The notes below the pieces were generated by a model, which made no database searches, had not been told where the DNA came from, and saw only the letters and a list, made by a program, of their open reading frames with translations. A stretch of DNA of 64,000 bases from Oceanospirillaceae bacterium (lineage in GTDB: Bacteria > Pseudomonadota > Gammaproteobacteria > Pseudomonadales > Balneatricaceae): positions 1 to 64,000 of the forward strand of contig JABXIM010000013.1 in NCBI GenBank assembly GCA_013373085.1. Direction: 5' to 3'. A program made the position numbers and the translations under genes. Positions 7,345-19,374 of this stretch are shown here, in pieces. How positions within the stretch are numbered: the first letter of the stretch is position 1; every line of letters starts with the position of its first letter.

Positions 7345-8784
7345 ATGCGCGATTATCGTAAGTTCTACATTGACGGTCAGTGGGTCGATCCGGTCATTCC
7401 TGCCGAGCTGGAGGTTATCAATCCGGCGACGGAAGAAGCGGCGGGTGTCATCTCGCTGGGCAGTTCTGCTGATGTGGATTTGGCCGTGGCTGCCGCACGC
7501 CGTGCCTTCGACAGCTGGTCACAGACCTCCCGCGAGGAGCGCGTCGCGCTGTTCGAGAAGATCATTGCCATTTACCGGACGCGCATGGAAGAGATGGCGC
7601 TGGCGATCACCGAGGAGATGGGGGCGCCGCTGCAGACGCTGTCTAGGCCGTTGCAGGCGGGGGCTCCGCTGATGCACTTCGCGACGACCCTGGAAGTCCT
7701 GAAACAGTACCCCTTCGAGGAACAGCAGGGCACCACCTCGATCGTGCACGAAGCCGCTGGCGTATGCGCGCTGATCACGCCGTGGAACTGGCCTGCCAAC
7801 CAGGTGGCCTGCAAGGTGGCGCCGGCGCTGGCAGCCGGTTGCACCATGGTGCTCAAGCCGAGTGAGGTGGCGCCGTTCGACGCCTATATCATGGCCGAAG
7901 TGCTGCACGAAGCCGGCGTCCCGGCGGGGGTCTTCAACCTGGTGAACGGCGATGGTCCGGGTGTGGGCGCGCCGCTGACGTCGCACCCGGAAGTCGATGT
8001 CGTTTCTTTCACCGGATCCACCCGCGCAGGCCAGATGATCTCCAGGTCTGCGGCCGACACTATCAAACGCGTGGCGCTGGAGCTGGGCGGCAAATCCGCC
8101 AATATCATCCTGGACGATGCCGATTTCGACGCCGCCATCGCTGACGCCGTTCATACCATGATGCGCAACAGCGGTCAGAGCTGCAACGCGCCGTCCCGTC
8201 TGCTGGTGCCGGCTGACCGTCTGGAAGAGGTCGAGGCCATCGCCGCCAGGACTGCGGCCGCGATCAAGGTTGGCGATCCGCAGGATGCCGAAACCTCCAT
8301 GGGCCCGCTGGCCAGCGCCGCGCATTTCGCCAAGGTCCAGGGCATGATCAAGGACGGTATCGCCGCGGGCGCCAAACTGATCTGCGGCGGTCCGGGGCTG
8401 CCGGAAGGTCTGGAGCGCGGTTACTTCACCCGTCCGACGATCTTCAGCGAGGTGAACAACCAGATGACCATCGCCCGCGAGGAGATCTTCGGGCCGGTAC
8501 TGTGCATCATCCCCTACCGGGGTGAAGAAGATGCCATCAACATCGCCAACGACACGCCGTACGGCCTCTCAGGTTACGTCACCTCCGGCGATATCGAGCG
8601 CGCCCGCCAGGTGGCACGCCGTCTGCGTACCGGCAACGTCCATCTCAACGGCGCCGGCCCGGATCCTGCCGCTCCGTTCGGCGGCTACAAGCAGTCGGGT
8701 ATCGGCCGCGAGTGGGGTCGCCATGGCTTCGAGGAGTTCCTGGAGGTCAAGGCTGTTCTGGGTGACCGTCCCAAAGCGCTGTAA
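7345..8784 (+). CDS. NAD(P)+-dependent aldehyde dehydrogenase
   Basis: A 479-residue aldehyde dehydrogenase. Key residues are seen: ITPWNWPANQVACKVAPALA (nucleotide-binding Asn and Lys), FTGSTRAG, the general-base Glu in ALELGGKSAN, and the nucleophile Cys in NSGQSCNAPSR. The C-terminal PFGGYKQSGIGREWG signature is present. It oxidises an aldehyde to the acid in the cytoplasm; the substrate is not readable, although it would be a sensible partner of the upstream alcohol dehydrogenase. ATG 7345 is chosen because homology starts at MRDYRKFYIDGQWV; the frame extends to 7291 without homology. The ribosome site is weak. Confidence 0.93.
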   Translation: MRDYRKFYIDGQWVDPVIPAELEVINPATEEAAGVISLGSSADVDLAVAAARRAFDSWSQTSREERVALFEKIIAIYRTRMEEMALAITEEMGAPLQTLSRPLQAGAPLMHFATTLEVLKQYPFEEQQGTTSIVHEAAGVCALITPWNWPANQVACKVAPALAAGCTMVLKPSEVAPFDAYIMAEVLHEAGVPAGVFNLVNGDGPGVGAPLTSHPEVDVVSFTGSTRAGQMISRSAADTIKRVALELGGKSANIILDDADFDAAIADAVHTMMRNSGQSCNAPSRLLVPADRLEEVEAIAARTAAAIKVGDPQDAETSMGPLASAAHFAKVQGMIKDGIAAGAKLICGGPGLPEGLERGYFTRPTIFSEVNNQMTIAREEIFGPVLCIIPYRGEEDAINIANDTPYGLSGYVTSGDIERARQVARRLRTGNVHLNGAGPDPAAPFGGYKQSGIGREWGRHGFEEFLEVKAVLGDRPKAL

Positions 8785-8870
8785 CGGCACTGACGCCTGA
8801 ACGTGGTCGGCCGATAATGGCCGTTCCGCTTGATTCAGCCGGCAACAAGATGGGTAACCTCAGTGGCTGT

Positions 8871-8900
8871 ATTACCCCGGTAGGCCGATACCGGGGTAAT
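8871..8900. repeat. Perfect 12-bp inverted repeat after the aldehyde dehydrogenase gene
   Basis: ATTACCCCGGTA and TACCGGGGTAAT are separated by six bases. No T-run follows, so it is either an atypical terminator for the cluster or a dyad operator. The rest of the 293-bp gap (8785-9077) shows nothing else I can name. Confidence 0.55.
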
Positions 8901-9077
8901 ATAGGGGCTCCTGTGCGCTGCCTATCTGCTTTTCTTCATGACACCCATCCATACACGGCACCCACGTGCCTGCAAAGACTTTCCACCTGTCCCCACCGTT
9001 GCCTGCCCTTGCGACACGCGAGTGCTTCGGGGAGCAGCCGGCACCCCTGCTGTTGATGTTGTTCCCGGGGCACGCCC

Positions 9078-9590
9078 ATGACGATCGAACAGCGGCAGCT
9101 GCAGGATCGCTACTGGATGCGCGAAGCCCTGAGCATGGCGGACAACGCCGAGGCCGCCGGCGAGGTGCCGGTCGGCGCTATCGTCGTGCTCGACGGGCGG
9201 GTGATCGGACGTGGCTGGAACCATCCGATCAGCGGGCAGGACCCGACCGCCCACGCCGAGATCATGGCGCTGCGAGACGCAGCGGCCACGGTAGGGAACT
9301 ACCGCCTGGTCGGGGCGGATCTGTACGTCACCATCGAGCCCTGCACCATGTGCTCGGGTGCCATCGTCCATGCCCGCATTCGTCGCCTGGTGTATGGCGC
9401 CAGCGAGCCGAAGTCCGGTGCAGTGGTCAGCAATGGCCAGTTGCTGCAGCAGGACTGGATGAACCATCGGGTCGAGGTCGTTGGCGGGGTCGAGGCGGGG
9501 CGCTGCAGCGAGCGTATCAGTGCGTTTTTCCGCCGCCGCCGGGCGCAGCAGAAGGCGCAGAAGCGTCAGCGCGACGGCGACGCCTCATAA
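9078..9590 (+). CDS. tadA: tRNA-specific adenosine deaminase
   Basis: TadA deaminates adenosine-34 of tRNA-Arg(ACG) to inosine. The 170-residue protein has the full zinc deaminase site: HAE at residues 59-61 (proton-shuttling Glu-61) and PCTMC at 88-92 supplying two zinc cysteines. The C-terminal tail is arginine-rich, as expected for tRNA binding. It ends convergently with mltF, overlapping it by six bases, the same tadA/mltF neighbourhood seen in Pseudomonas. The ATG at 9078 gives the usual length. Confidence 0.97.
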   Translation: MTIEQRQLQDRYWMREALSMADNAEAAGEVPVGAIVVLDGRVIGRGWNHPISGQDPTAHAEIMALRDAAATVGNYRLVGADLYVTIEPCTMCSGAIVHARIRRLVYGASEPKSGAVVSNGQLLQQDWMNHRVEVVGGVEAGRCSERISAFFRRRRAQQKAQKRQRDGDAS

Positions 9591-11045
9591 CGACGGCGGC
9601 AGCGGTCGTGCTGTGGGTGCGGGTGGAGTATCGCCATCGCCGATATCGCGGTTGCTGCGGATACGGTCCAGGCGCTTTTCCCAGCGCAGCAGTCTGATGT
9701 ATCGCTGGATGTTGTCCACGTACTGCACCGGTTCGTAGCCGCGGGCGTAACCCAGCTTTACGGTGCTGTAGTACTTCTCTTTCGTCAGTAGCGGCAGGAA
9801 TTCGCGCACGTCGTTCCAGCGGTCCGGGTTGCGACCGGCGCGGGCGGTGAGGATGCGCGCGTCTTCGAGGTGTCCGAAACCGACGTTGTAGCCGGCCAGC
9901 GCCAGCCAGGTATGGTCCGGTTCGGGGATGCGGTCCGGAATCTTGGCTTTGACGTTCACCAGGTAGTGGGCGCCGCCGATGATGCTCTGTACCGGGTCGG
10001 TGCGATCGTCGACCCCGACCTCGCTGGCGGCGGCATGGGTCAGCATCATGATGCCGCGTACGCCTGTCGGCGAGACGGCATCGGGGTCCCAGTGCGATTC
10101 CTGGTAAGCGACCGAGGCCAGCAGGTTCCAGTCGATGTCGGTTTCCTGCTCGGCAATGTAGAAGTACTGTTCGTAACGGGGGAAGCGTTCGTGCAGGTCG
10201 CGCTTGAAGGTCACGGTATCGAAGTAGTTGAGCGTATTTCGACGCCCGAAGTACCGCTCCTTGAGCTGTGCGATCAGTGACTGGGTTTCCGGTTTGGCGA
10301 AAAAGGCGTCCAGGGCTTCGGACAGCGAGCCGTCCTGTTTGCGCGCGATCATCCAGGCCAGCGGTTGCGGCGACTCCACCGTGAAGGCTTTTTTCACGCC
10401 GGGGTAGAATTCGTATTGGCCATCGAAGCGGATGCTGTCGACCAGGGTCGCGTCGATCTCGTCATCGTGGATCATCGACATCAGGTCGGAGACTCCGAGC
10501 TGATCGGTCTCTTCCCAGCGCAGGTCCGGGTACTCGAGCTGGTATTGCTGCAGCAGTTCGCTGTAGCGGGACCCGGCGATGACCAGGATCCGTTTACCGA
10601 CCAGATCCGCAATCGTGCGTGGCGGGGTGCGGCCGCGGGTTTCGCGATAGATCACCGTGGTCGCGCTTTCCAAATAGTGGGGGCCGAAGCCGACGCGTCG
10701 CTGGCGTTCCGGCGTCACCGTGAGGCCGGCCGCCGCCAGGTGCGCATCGCGTTGCTGCACCAGGCGCATCAGCTCGTCGGCGCTGCGCGCCAGGTGCAGT
10801 TCCACGCGTACGCCAATATCGCTTGCGAACGCCTGCACGAGGTCGTACTCGAAGCCGGCGGGCTCGCCCTTGTCGAGAAAGTAATCGGAAGGCGTGTTGA
10901 AGGTAGCCAGGCGCAACACCCCGCGCTCCTGGATCATTTCCAGGTGATTCTGGCTGTTGTAGCTGACCAGCGCCGGAAAGCTCAGCAGCACCAGCGTGCA
11001 GAGCAGGGCCAGGGCGTGTGTTCGGCGGCGTAGAATCAGCAACAT
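9585..11045 (-). CDS. mltF: Membrane-bound lytic murein transglycosylase F
   Basis: A 486-residue envelope enzyme that cleaves peptidoglycan glycan strands to 1,6-anhydro-muropeptides. The order is: N-terminal hydrophobic anchor (residues about 8-28), a periplasmic solute-binding-like domain (about 40-270, with [19 protein letters not shown]), and an SLT transglycosylase domain (about 290-455). The catalytic Glu lies in [11 protein letters not shown], and [13 protein letters not shown] and [12 protein letters not shown] follow as expected. It is divergent from purL across 111 bp, as in Pseudomonas and E. coli relatives. The short proline-rich C-terminal tail is normal. Confidence 0.96.
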   Translation of the reverse strand: MLLILRRRTHALALLCTLVLLSFPALVSYNSQNHLEMIQERGVLRLATFNTPSDYFLDKGEPAGFEYDLVQAFASDIGVRVELHLARSADELMRLVQQRDAHLAAAGLTVTPERQRRVGFGPHYLESATTVIYRETRGRTPPRTIADLVGKRILVIAGSRYSELLQQYQLEYPDLRWEETDQLGVSDLMSMIHDDEIDATLVDSIRFDGQYEFYPGVKKAFTVESPQPLAWMIARKQDGSLSEALDAFFAKPETQSLIAQLKERYFGRRNTLNYFDTVTFKRDLHERFPRYEQYFYIAEQETDIDWNLLASVAYQESHWDPDAVSPTGVRGIMMLTHAAASEVGVDDRTDPVQSIIGGAHYLVNVKAKIPDRIPEPDHTWLALAGYNVGFGHLEDARILTARAGRNPDRWNDVREFLPLLTKEKYYSTVKLGYARGYEPVQYVDNIQRYIRLLRWEKRLDRIRSNRDIGDGDTPPAPTARPLPPSL

Positions 11046-11082
11046 TATCGGGCTTTTCTGGTATCAGGCCGCCGCTTTCGGG

Positions 11083-11088
11083 TAAAAT
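11083..11088 (+). promoter_or_regulatory. Possible -10 box of purL
   Basis: TAAAAT lies about 70 bases before the purL start in the divergent mltF/purL spacer. No good -35 box was found, so this is tentative. Confidence 0.3.
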
Positions 11089-11156
11089 TCGGGGCCTGTT
11101 TTTGTTTTGTCATTCCTGTACGTCCAGACCCACTTTCTAAGAGGCTCGAGATCGAC

Positions 11157-15059
<3,903 letters not shown>

Positions 15060-15067
15060 GTAAAATG

Positions 15068-15096
15068 CAAAAGGCTGCCTTCGGGCAGCCTTTTTT
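15068..15096 (+). terminator. Intrinsic terminator of purL
   Basis: AAAAGGCTGCC pairs with GGCAGCCTTTT around a TTCG tetraloop and is followed by six T. Its arms begin about ten bases after the purL stop. Confidence 0.95.
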
Positions 15097-15199
15097 ATTC
15101 AGGTTTTTCGCGGGTGCATATAGCGGCCAGGGGGGCGGGAATACCGTTATGTCAGAGAGAATAACGGTTCATCCTGATACCCGCCGCTCCTCGGCTTTG

Positions 15200-15345
15200 G
15201 CATCCTGCGCTGCTCTACCTCCTGCATCCCTGCAGTCGTGCGCCTCCATGCGTGCGCTGCGTGACCGCCAGGGATGGCGGAAGGCCGCCCCACGAAAATA
15301 CCAATTTTGCAGGAGCAAAAATTGGTGACAGTTCCTCCTGAACAC
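15200..15345 (-). repeat. Dispersed repeat family A, copy 1
   Basis: Read on the minus strand, this stretch has a hairpin (9-bp stem, loop TGCTCCTGC, at 15326-15300), then a second hairpin CCGCCATCCCTGGCGG (15280-15265), then GCATGGAGGCGCACGA and a GCAGG-rich tail. The same order occurs at 38642-38745 on the plus strand. A further inverted pair, ACCGTTAT/ATAACGGT, lies at 15143-15168 next to it. There is no gene in 15060-15390. This is a non-coding interspersed repeat; its origin and function are unknown. Confidence 0.7.
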
Positions 15346-15375
15346 AAAAAAGCCGACCCAAGGGTCGGCTTTTTC
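15346..15375 (-). terminator. Terminator of the OmpA-like gene (usable on both strands)
   Basis: AAAAAGCCGACCC pairs with GGGTCGGCTTTTT. On the minus strand it lies 15 bases after the OmpA-family stop and ends in six T. Confidence 0.92.
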
Positions 15376-15390
15376 AGTATCGCGGTGCGA

Positions 15391-15990
15391 TTACATCTCT
15401 TTGGTTTCGCCAGAGATGGTGACGTCTACGCGACGGTCTGCACGCAGGCAGGCAATCAGAGCGGCGCCCTTGCCGGAGCAGCTGGCGACCGGAGCGTTCT
15501 CACCCATAGAGCTGACGGTGATCTTGCTGCCGTCGACGCCGGCGTTCTGCAATTCGGCGGCTACGGCTTCTGCACGACGCTGGCCAAGGGCCATGTTGTA
15601 GTCTGCGTTACCGATGAAGTCTGCGTTACCCACCAGGTCAACGTTTTCGACCATGCCCATCGAGCCGATGTAGTCGACGATGGCGCTGATGTCTTCTTCT
15701 ACGACGGCGCTATCGAAGTCGAAGAAGAGACTGAATTTCTTCTCGGCGCTAACCATTGCCGGTGCGACCGGAACGGGTTCCGGCTCAGCCATGGCCTGGT
15801 AGCCGTCACAGCCTTCGACCTTGGCATCGGCTTCGGTCCAGAAGCCGGTGTGCCAGCATTCGCCGAAGCTGTTACGCCAGATAGTGGCTTCCGAGTCTTC
15901 CACATAGCCCTGATTGGTCGGATGAGCCTGGGCCACCGCAGACAGCGTCATGGCCAGGGCGACACCGGCGGAGAGAGCAAACTTTTTCAT
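15391..15990 (-). CDS. OmpA-family outer-membrane/periplasmic protein
   Basis: A 199-residue exported protein. The N-terminus is a classic signal peptide with probable cleavage after AVAQA (residue 22). After a short Trp/Cys-containing region (CWHTGFWTEADAKVEGC) and a Pro/Glu/Val linker, residues about 84-195 form an OmpA peptidoglycan-binding domain: FFDFDSAVVEEDISAIVDYI at its start and GQRRAEAVAAEL plus RRVDVTI later. It should link the outer membrane to peptidoglycan. It has no beta-barrel, so it is a small periplasmic or lipid-free OmpA-like protein rather than OmpA itself. AAGGA precedes the ATG and a terminator follows: a single-gene unit. Confidence 0.9.
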   Translation of the reverse strand: MKKFALSAGVALAMTLSAVAQAHPTNQGYVEDSEATIWRNSFGECWHTGFWTEADAKVEGCDGYQAMAEPEPVPVAPAMVSAEKKFSLFFDFDSAVVEEDISAIVDYIGSMGMVENVDLVGNADFIGNADYNMALGQRRAEAVAAELQNAGVDGSKITVSSMGENAPVASCSGKGAALIACLRADRRVDVTISGETKEM

Positions 15991-16178
15991 CGTAAGATTC
16001 CTTGTGCCTGTTGTGGGGTGTCAGTCTATAAAAATAGCTCAAATTTTCTCCCACGGTTCCTTAATGACGATTGAATGCAACCGTCAAACTCCGTGGTATC
16101 CGGGTTTGTTGACAGCTGATGTCAGCTATCGCCTAGGGTACATCAAATCGACCGTATACTAACATACCGATCTCTGCG

Positions 16179-16478
16179 TTAAGGTAAAACTTTTTTGTAC
16201 GGTTTCACCACAACTCTTTCGTAGACCCCAGCCTTTATATAGGGGTCTTCGTCGGCCCACTTTCGCGCCGCGTCGAGCGAGTCGAATTCCGCGATCACCA
16301 GGCTGCCGCTGAAGCCTGCGGGGCCCGGATCTTCGCTGTCTATTGCCGGGTGCGGGCCGGCCACCAGGAGGCGACCTTCGTTTTTGAGCTGCTCGAGACG
16401 GGCCAGATGATCGGGACGTGCCTGCATTCGTTTCTCGAGACTGTCGGGCCTATCCTCGGCCATTATTGCGTAAAACAT
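16179..16478 (-). CDS. yciI: YciI-family protein
   Basis: A 99-residue ferredoxin-like-fold protein of the YciI family, with [20 protein letters not shown] at the start, the conserved His-Asp region [11 protein letters not shown] and AGPHPA, and [13 protein letters not shown] near the end. The biochemical role is unknown in general; the family resembles muconolactone isomerase folds. It lies just downstream of yciB (spacing 31 bp), a pairing common in gammaproteobacteria, so the two are probably cotranscribed. Confidence 0.92.
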   Translation of the reverse strand: MFYAIMAEDRPDSLEKRMQARPDHLARLEQLKNEGRLLVAGPHPAIDSEDPGPAGFSGSLVIAEFDSLDAARKWADEDPYIKAGVYERVVVKPYKKVLP

Positions 16479-16509
16479 GTTACGGACCGTTCCTCTGTTC
16501 TGTTTTTGG

Positions 16510-17052
16510 TTATTCTTGGGATTTGCTCTGGATATGGCGGGACATATAGAGTCCCTGCAGCAGGATAAAGATCAGCGTCAGGCCCAGCATGCCGAACAGC
16601 TTGAAATTTACCCAGGCCTCTTCGCTAAGGGTATAGGCGACCAGCAGGTTGAGGGCGCCCATGACGACAAAAAAGAGTACCCACGCAATGTTGAGTTTGC
16701 GCCAGGCAAAAGTCGGCAGCTCCAGGTTGGACTCCATCAAGCGTTGTACGATCGTCTTGCTGCCGATGAACTGGCTGCCGAGAAAGGCGAGCGCAAATAA
16801 CCAGTTGACCACGGTGGGCTTCCACTGGATGAACGTCTTGTCCTGAAATAGCACGGTGGCGCCGCCGAGCAGTACCACCAACACCAGCGTAACCAGTTGC
16901 ATCTTTTCGATACTGTGGGTGCGAATCCAGGTGTAGAGCATCTGCGCCAGGGTCGCCGGGATCAGGATCGCGGTGGCGAGAACAATGTTGCCGGTCGCCT
17001 TGTAGACGATGAAAAAGATGATGACGGGAAGAAAATCGAGCAGCAGTTTCAT
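16510..17052 (-). CDS. yciB: Inner-membrane spanning protein YciB (septation protein A family)
   Basis: A 180-residue inner-membrane protein with five to six predicted membrane segments, beginning [20 protein letters not shown]. It belongs to the YciB/IspZ family, which affects cell-envelope synthesis and septation; the exact activity is not established. The motif [13 protein letters not shown] and the ending GLYMSRHIQ are typical. The long frame running upstream to 18039 is antisense to the next gene and is ignored; ATG 17052 gives the family length. It is divergent from the PHP phosphoesterase gene. Confidence 0.95.
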   Translation of the reverse strand: MKLLLDFLPVIIFFIVYKATGNIVLATAILIPATLAQMLYTWIRTHSIEKMQLVTLVLVVLLGGATVLFQDKTFIQWKPTVVNWLFALAFLGSQFIGSKTIVQRLMESNLELPTFAWRKLNIAWVLFFVVMGALNLLVAYTLSEEAWVNFKLFGMLGLTLIFILLQGLYMSRHIQSKSQE

Positions 17053-17082
17053 GAGCTTGGCGTCTACTGAGTGGACTCCCAG

Positions 17083-17088
17083 TATAAT
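17083..17088 (+). promoter_or_regulatory. Consensus -10 box (TATAAT) of the PHP phosphoesterase gene
   Basis: A perfect TATAAT lies in the yciB/PHP divergent spacer, 34 bases before ATG 17122. It supports that start over the upstream GTG at 17071. The -35 match is poor. Confidence 0.5.
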
Positions 17089-17121
17089 GGGCGCTCCGAC
17101 ACTAATAAACCGGACTTGCCA

Positions 17122-17958
17122 ATGACATTGCCGAAATACGACCTGCACTGCCACACTACTGCGTCCGACGGCGCACTGGCGCCGGCGGATCTGGTGCGCC
17201 GCGCCGCCGGTGAGGGGGTTGAGGTGCTGGCGATCACTGATCATGACAGCGTCGGCGGTCTGGACGAAGCCCGGGATACGGCGCAGTCGCTCGGAGTCCG
17301 GCTGTTGCCCGGCGTCGAGCTGACGACGCTCTGGGGGCGTCAGGTGGTGCATCTCGTCGGACTGGGCTTCGACTGGCGTGCGGATACGCTGCAGGCTTAC
17401 CTGAATCGACTCGAGACGATGCGTGCTGAGCGTGCCGAGCGCATCGCGCGAAAGCTGCAGCAGCGCAATTTGCCGGATCTTCTGCCGGATGTGATCACGC
17501 GTGCGGCCGGCGGGCAGGTCGGGCGCCCGCATTTCGCCGCGGCGCTGGTCGAAGCCGGGGTGTGCGAAACCGAGCAGCAGGCCTTCAAGCGTTATCTGGG
17601 TCCCGGTAAGGTCGGCGACGTCAAGATGCCCTGGCCGGCGATGGCGGAAGCGCTGGATATGCTGCACGGGATCGGCGGGATGGGTATATTGGCGCACCCG
17701 ACGAAGTACCGTCTGACATTTACCCGGCTGCGTTCCTTGCTTACCGACTTTTCCAACGCTGGTGGCGATGGGCTCGAAGTCAGTTATTCCGGCATCAAGC
17801 CGGACCACCAGCGCGAGCTTCAGAAAATCGCGCGGAAAATGAGCCTGTTGCTGTCTGCGGGCAGTGATTTTCATCATCCTGGGCAGTCCTGGGTCGAGTT
17901 GGGGCGATTCACACCGCTGGAAGAAAACGCGCCTCATGTGCTTGAGCGACTTCTTTAG
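17122..17958 (+). CDS. rnm: PHP-domain phosphoesterase (RNase AM / YciV family)
   Basis: A 278-residue metal-dependent phosphoesterase. PHP motif I is DLHCHTTASDG near the N-terminus, with ITDHDSVGG, PGVELTT and SAGSDFHHPG supplying the remaining His/Asp/Glu ligands of the trinuclear site. Family members remove 5'-phosphorylated nucleotides: E. coli YciV acts as a 5'-3' exonuclease on 3',5'-pAp and on RNA 5' ends, including 5S rRNA maturation. It is followed at 57 bp by yciO, as in E. coli. ATG 17122 is chosen because homology starts at MTLPKYDLHCH and a -10 box lies just upstream. Confidence 0.93.
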   Translation: MTLPKYDLHCHTTASDGALAPADLVRRAAGEGVEVLAITDHDSVGGLDEARDTAQSLGVRLLPGVELTTLWGRQVVHLVGLGFDWRADTLQAYLNRLETMRAERAERIARKLQQRNLPDLLPDVITRAAGGQVGRPHFAAALVEAGVCETEQQAFKRYLGPGKVGDVKMPWPAMAEALDMLHGIGGMGILAHPTKYRLTFTRLRSLLTDFSNAGGDGLEVSYSGIKPDHQRELQKIARKMSLLLSAGSDFHHPGQSWVELGRFTPLEENAPHVLERLL

Positions 17959-18015
17959 TTCCATGCTGTCGGCTACACTCCCTGCTATATAGCGTGCAAC
18001 ACAAGGCAGGATACA

Positions 18016-18636
18016 GTGAGCCAGTTTTTCCAGATCCATCCGGAAAATCCGCAGAAGCGCCTGATCAATCAGGCGGTGGATATATTGAACAAAGGTGGTG
18101 TTATCGTTTATCCGACCGACTGCGCCTATGCTCTAGGTTGCCATTTGGGTGACAAGTCGGCGATGGAGCGGATTCAGCGTATCCGTCAGCTCGATGACAA
18201 GCATAACTTTACGCTGGTATGTCAGGATCTCAGCGAAATCGGCACCTATGCCAAGATGGACAACCAGTGCTACCGGCTGATCAAGGCGCACACACCAGGA
18301 GCTTATACCTTTATTTTGAACGCGACGACGGAGGTTCCGCGCCGGTTGATGCATCCCAAGCGCCGTACCATCGGTATTCGGGTGCCGGATAATCCAATCG
18401 CACTGGAGCTGATGGCTGCACTCGGAGAACCCATTATGAGCACGTCGTTGATAATGCCGGGTGATGACCAACCTTTGACGGATCCCTATGAAATTCGCCA
18501 GTTGCTGCAGCACAGTGTCGACCTCGTTATTGATGGAGGCTATTGCGGCATGGAGGCAACCACGGTGGTTAATCTGGTCGAAGGTGTTCCCGAGGTTGTG
18601 CGATATGGCGCCGGGCGCGCGGATGTATTTGAGTGA
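18016..18636 (+). CDS. yciO: L-threonylcarbamoyladenylate synthase-like protein YciO
   Basis: A 206-residue YrdC/Sua5/YciO-fold protein that binds nucleotide and RNA; the paralogue YrdC makes threonylcarbamoyl-AMP for t6A in tRNA, whereas the exact role of YciO is less clear. Seen in the sequence: GGVIVYPTDCAYALGCHLGD (residues about 28-47) and the Lys-Arg/Ser-Thr motif KRRTIGIRVPDN with SLIMPGDD. The start codon is GTG (18016), supported by AGGA eight bases upstream. Probably translated from the same message as the PHP phosphoesterase. Confidence 0.92.
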   Translation: MSQFFQIHPENPQKRLINQAVDILNKGGVIVYPTDCAYALGCHLGDKSAMERIQRIRQLDDKHNFTLVCQDLSEIGTYAKMDNQCYRLIKAHTPGAYTFILNATTEVPRRLMHPKRRTIGIRVPDNPIALELMAALGEPIMSTSLIMPGDDQPLTDPYEIRQLLQHSVDLVIDGGYCGMEATTVVNLVEGVPEVVRYGAGRADVFE

Positions 18637-18793
18637 AGGCGGCTCGCATAATCACTTAAAGGCGGTTGAGGAAGCTGCCGTTACCGCTAGGGCTAAATAA
18701 TTTGGTTTCAGGTGCTGGTGTTTCCTTGAAAATGTATTATTTATAACGATAATTGCAGTGTCACCTTCACCAATTTAAGAGCGTCTCAAAACA

Positions 18794-19186
18794 ATGTCCG
18801 AATTCGTAAAAGTTCTCACCCGTAAAAACTCGCTGCGTAAACAGTGCCAGGAGCTGTCGGTTGGCGATATTGAAAAGGTACTGGCAGACCTGGGCGAGAT
18901 TATCGATGAGCGCAAAAGTGAAGAAGCGGAGCAGCAGGCCGAGCTTGAGGCGCGCATGGCGAAGATCGAAGAGATCCGCAAGCAGATGGAAGAGGCTGGC
19001 ATTGGTCTCGACGACCTGCAGGCGCTGAAAGGCGCGGATTCCGGCAAGCGCAAGGTCGAGGCGAAGTACCGCATTACCGATGAAGAGGGCCAGGTCCACG
19101 AGTGGTCCGGCCGTGGCCGTACGCCGGTTGTCTTCAAGGAGTATTTTGAGAAGCATGGTGTGAGCAAGGAAGACACCCGTATCTAA
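18794..19186 (+). CDS. H-NS-like nucleoid-associated protein
   Basis: A 130-residue protein. Residues 1-80 are a strongly helical, charged coiled-coil oligomerisation region; residues about 90-130 are the H-NS DNA-binding domain, with KYRITDEEGQVHEWSGRGRT containing the AT-hook-like loop (WSGRGRTP). H-NS proteins bind curved AT-rich DNA and silence transferred genes. The upstream 150 bp are AT-rich, typical of an autoregulated hns promoter, and a strong terminator follows. It stands alone. It may be responsible for silencing AT-rich cassettes such as the MFS/LysR one in this window (inference). Confidence 0.93.
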   Translation: MSEFVKVLTRKNSLRKQCQELSVGDIEKVLADLGEIIDERKSEEAEQQAELEARMAKIEEIRKQMEEAGIGLDDLQALKGADSGKRKVEAKYRITDEEGQVHEWSGRGRTPVVFKEYFEKHGVSKEDTRI

Positions 19187-19210
19187 TACGATCCATGCTA
19201 TGATTGTCTG

Positions 19211-19245
19211 AAGCTCCCCAGGTATGGCCTGGGGAGCTTTTTTTA
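19211..19245 (+). terminator. Intrinsic terminator of the H-NS-like gene
   Basis: AAGCTCCCCAGG and CCTGGGGAGCTT form a 12-bp stem with a five-base loop, followed by a T-run. Confidence 0.95.
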
Positions 19246-19374
19246 TGTAAAGGAACGGGATAGCGGCGGTCAGGGCAAGCCGGGATACCGAAGTTTGATC
19301 GTTCCAGGTGGCGGGCGTAACGATGCGTGCCATCAGTCACGCATAGCGTGTAACTATTATTGGGAAAGCGTCAA

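Noticed and set aside
8817-9056. 79-codon frame before tadA
   Set aside because: Crosses the 12-bp inverted repeat, no ribosome site, composition not protein-like.
16109-16160. TTGACA with weak -10, possible small-RNA promoter
   Set aside because: No well-spaced -10 box and no clear terminator follows on that strand; too weak to call an sRNA.
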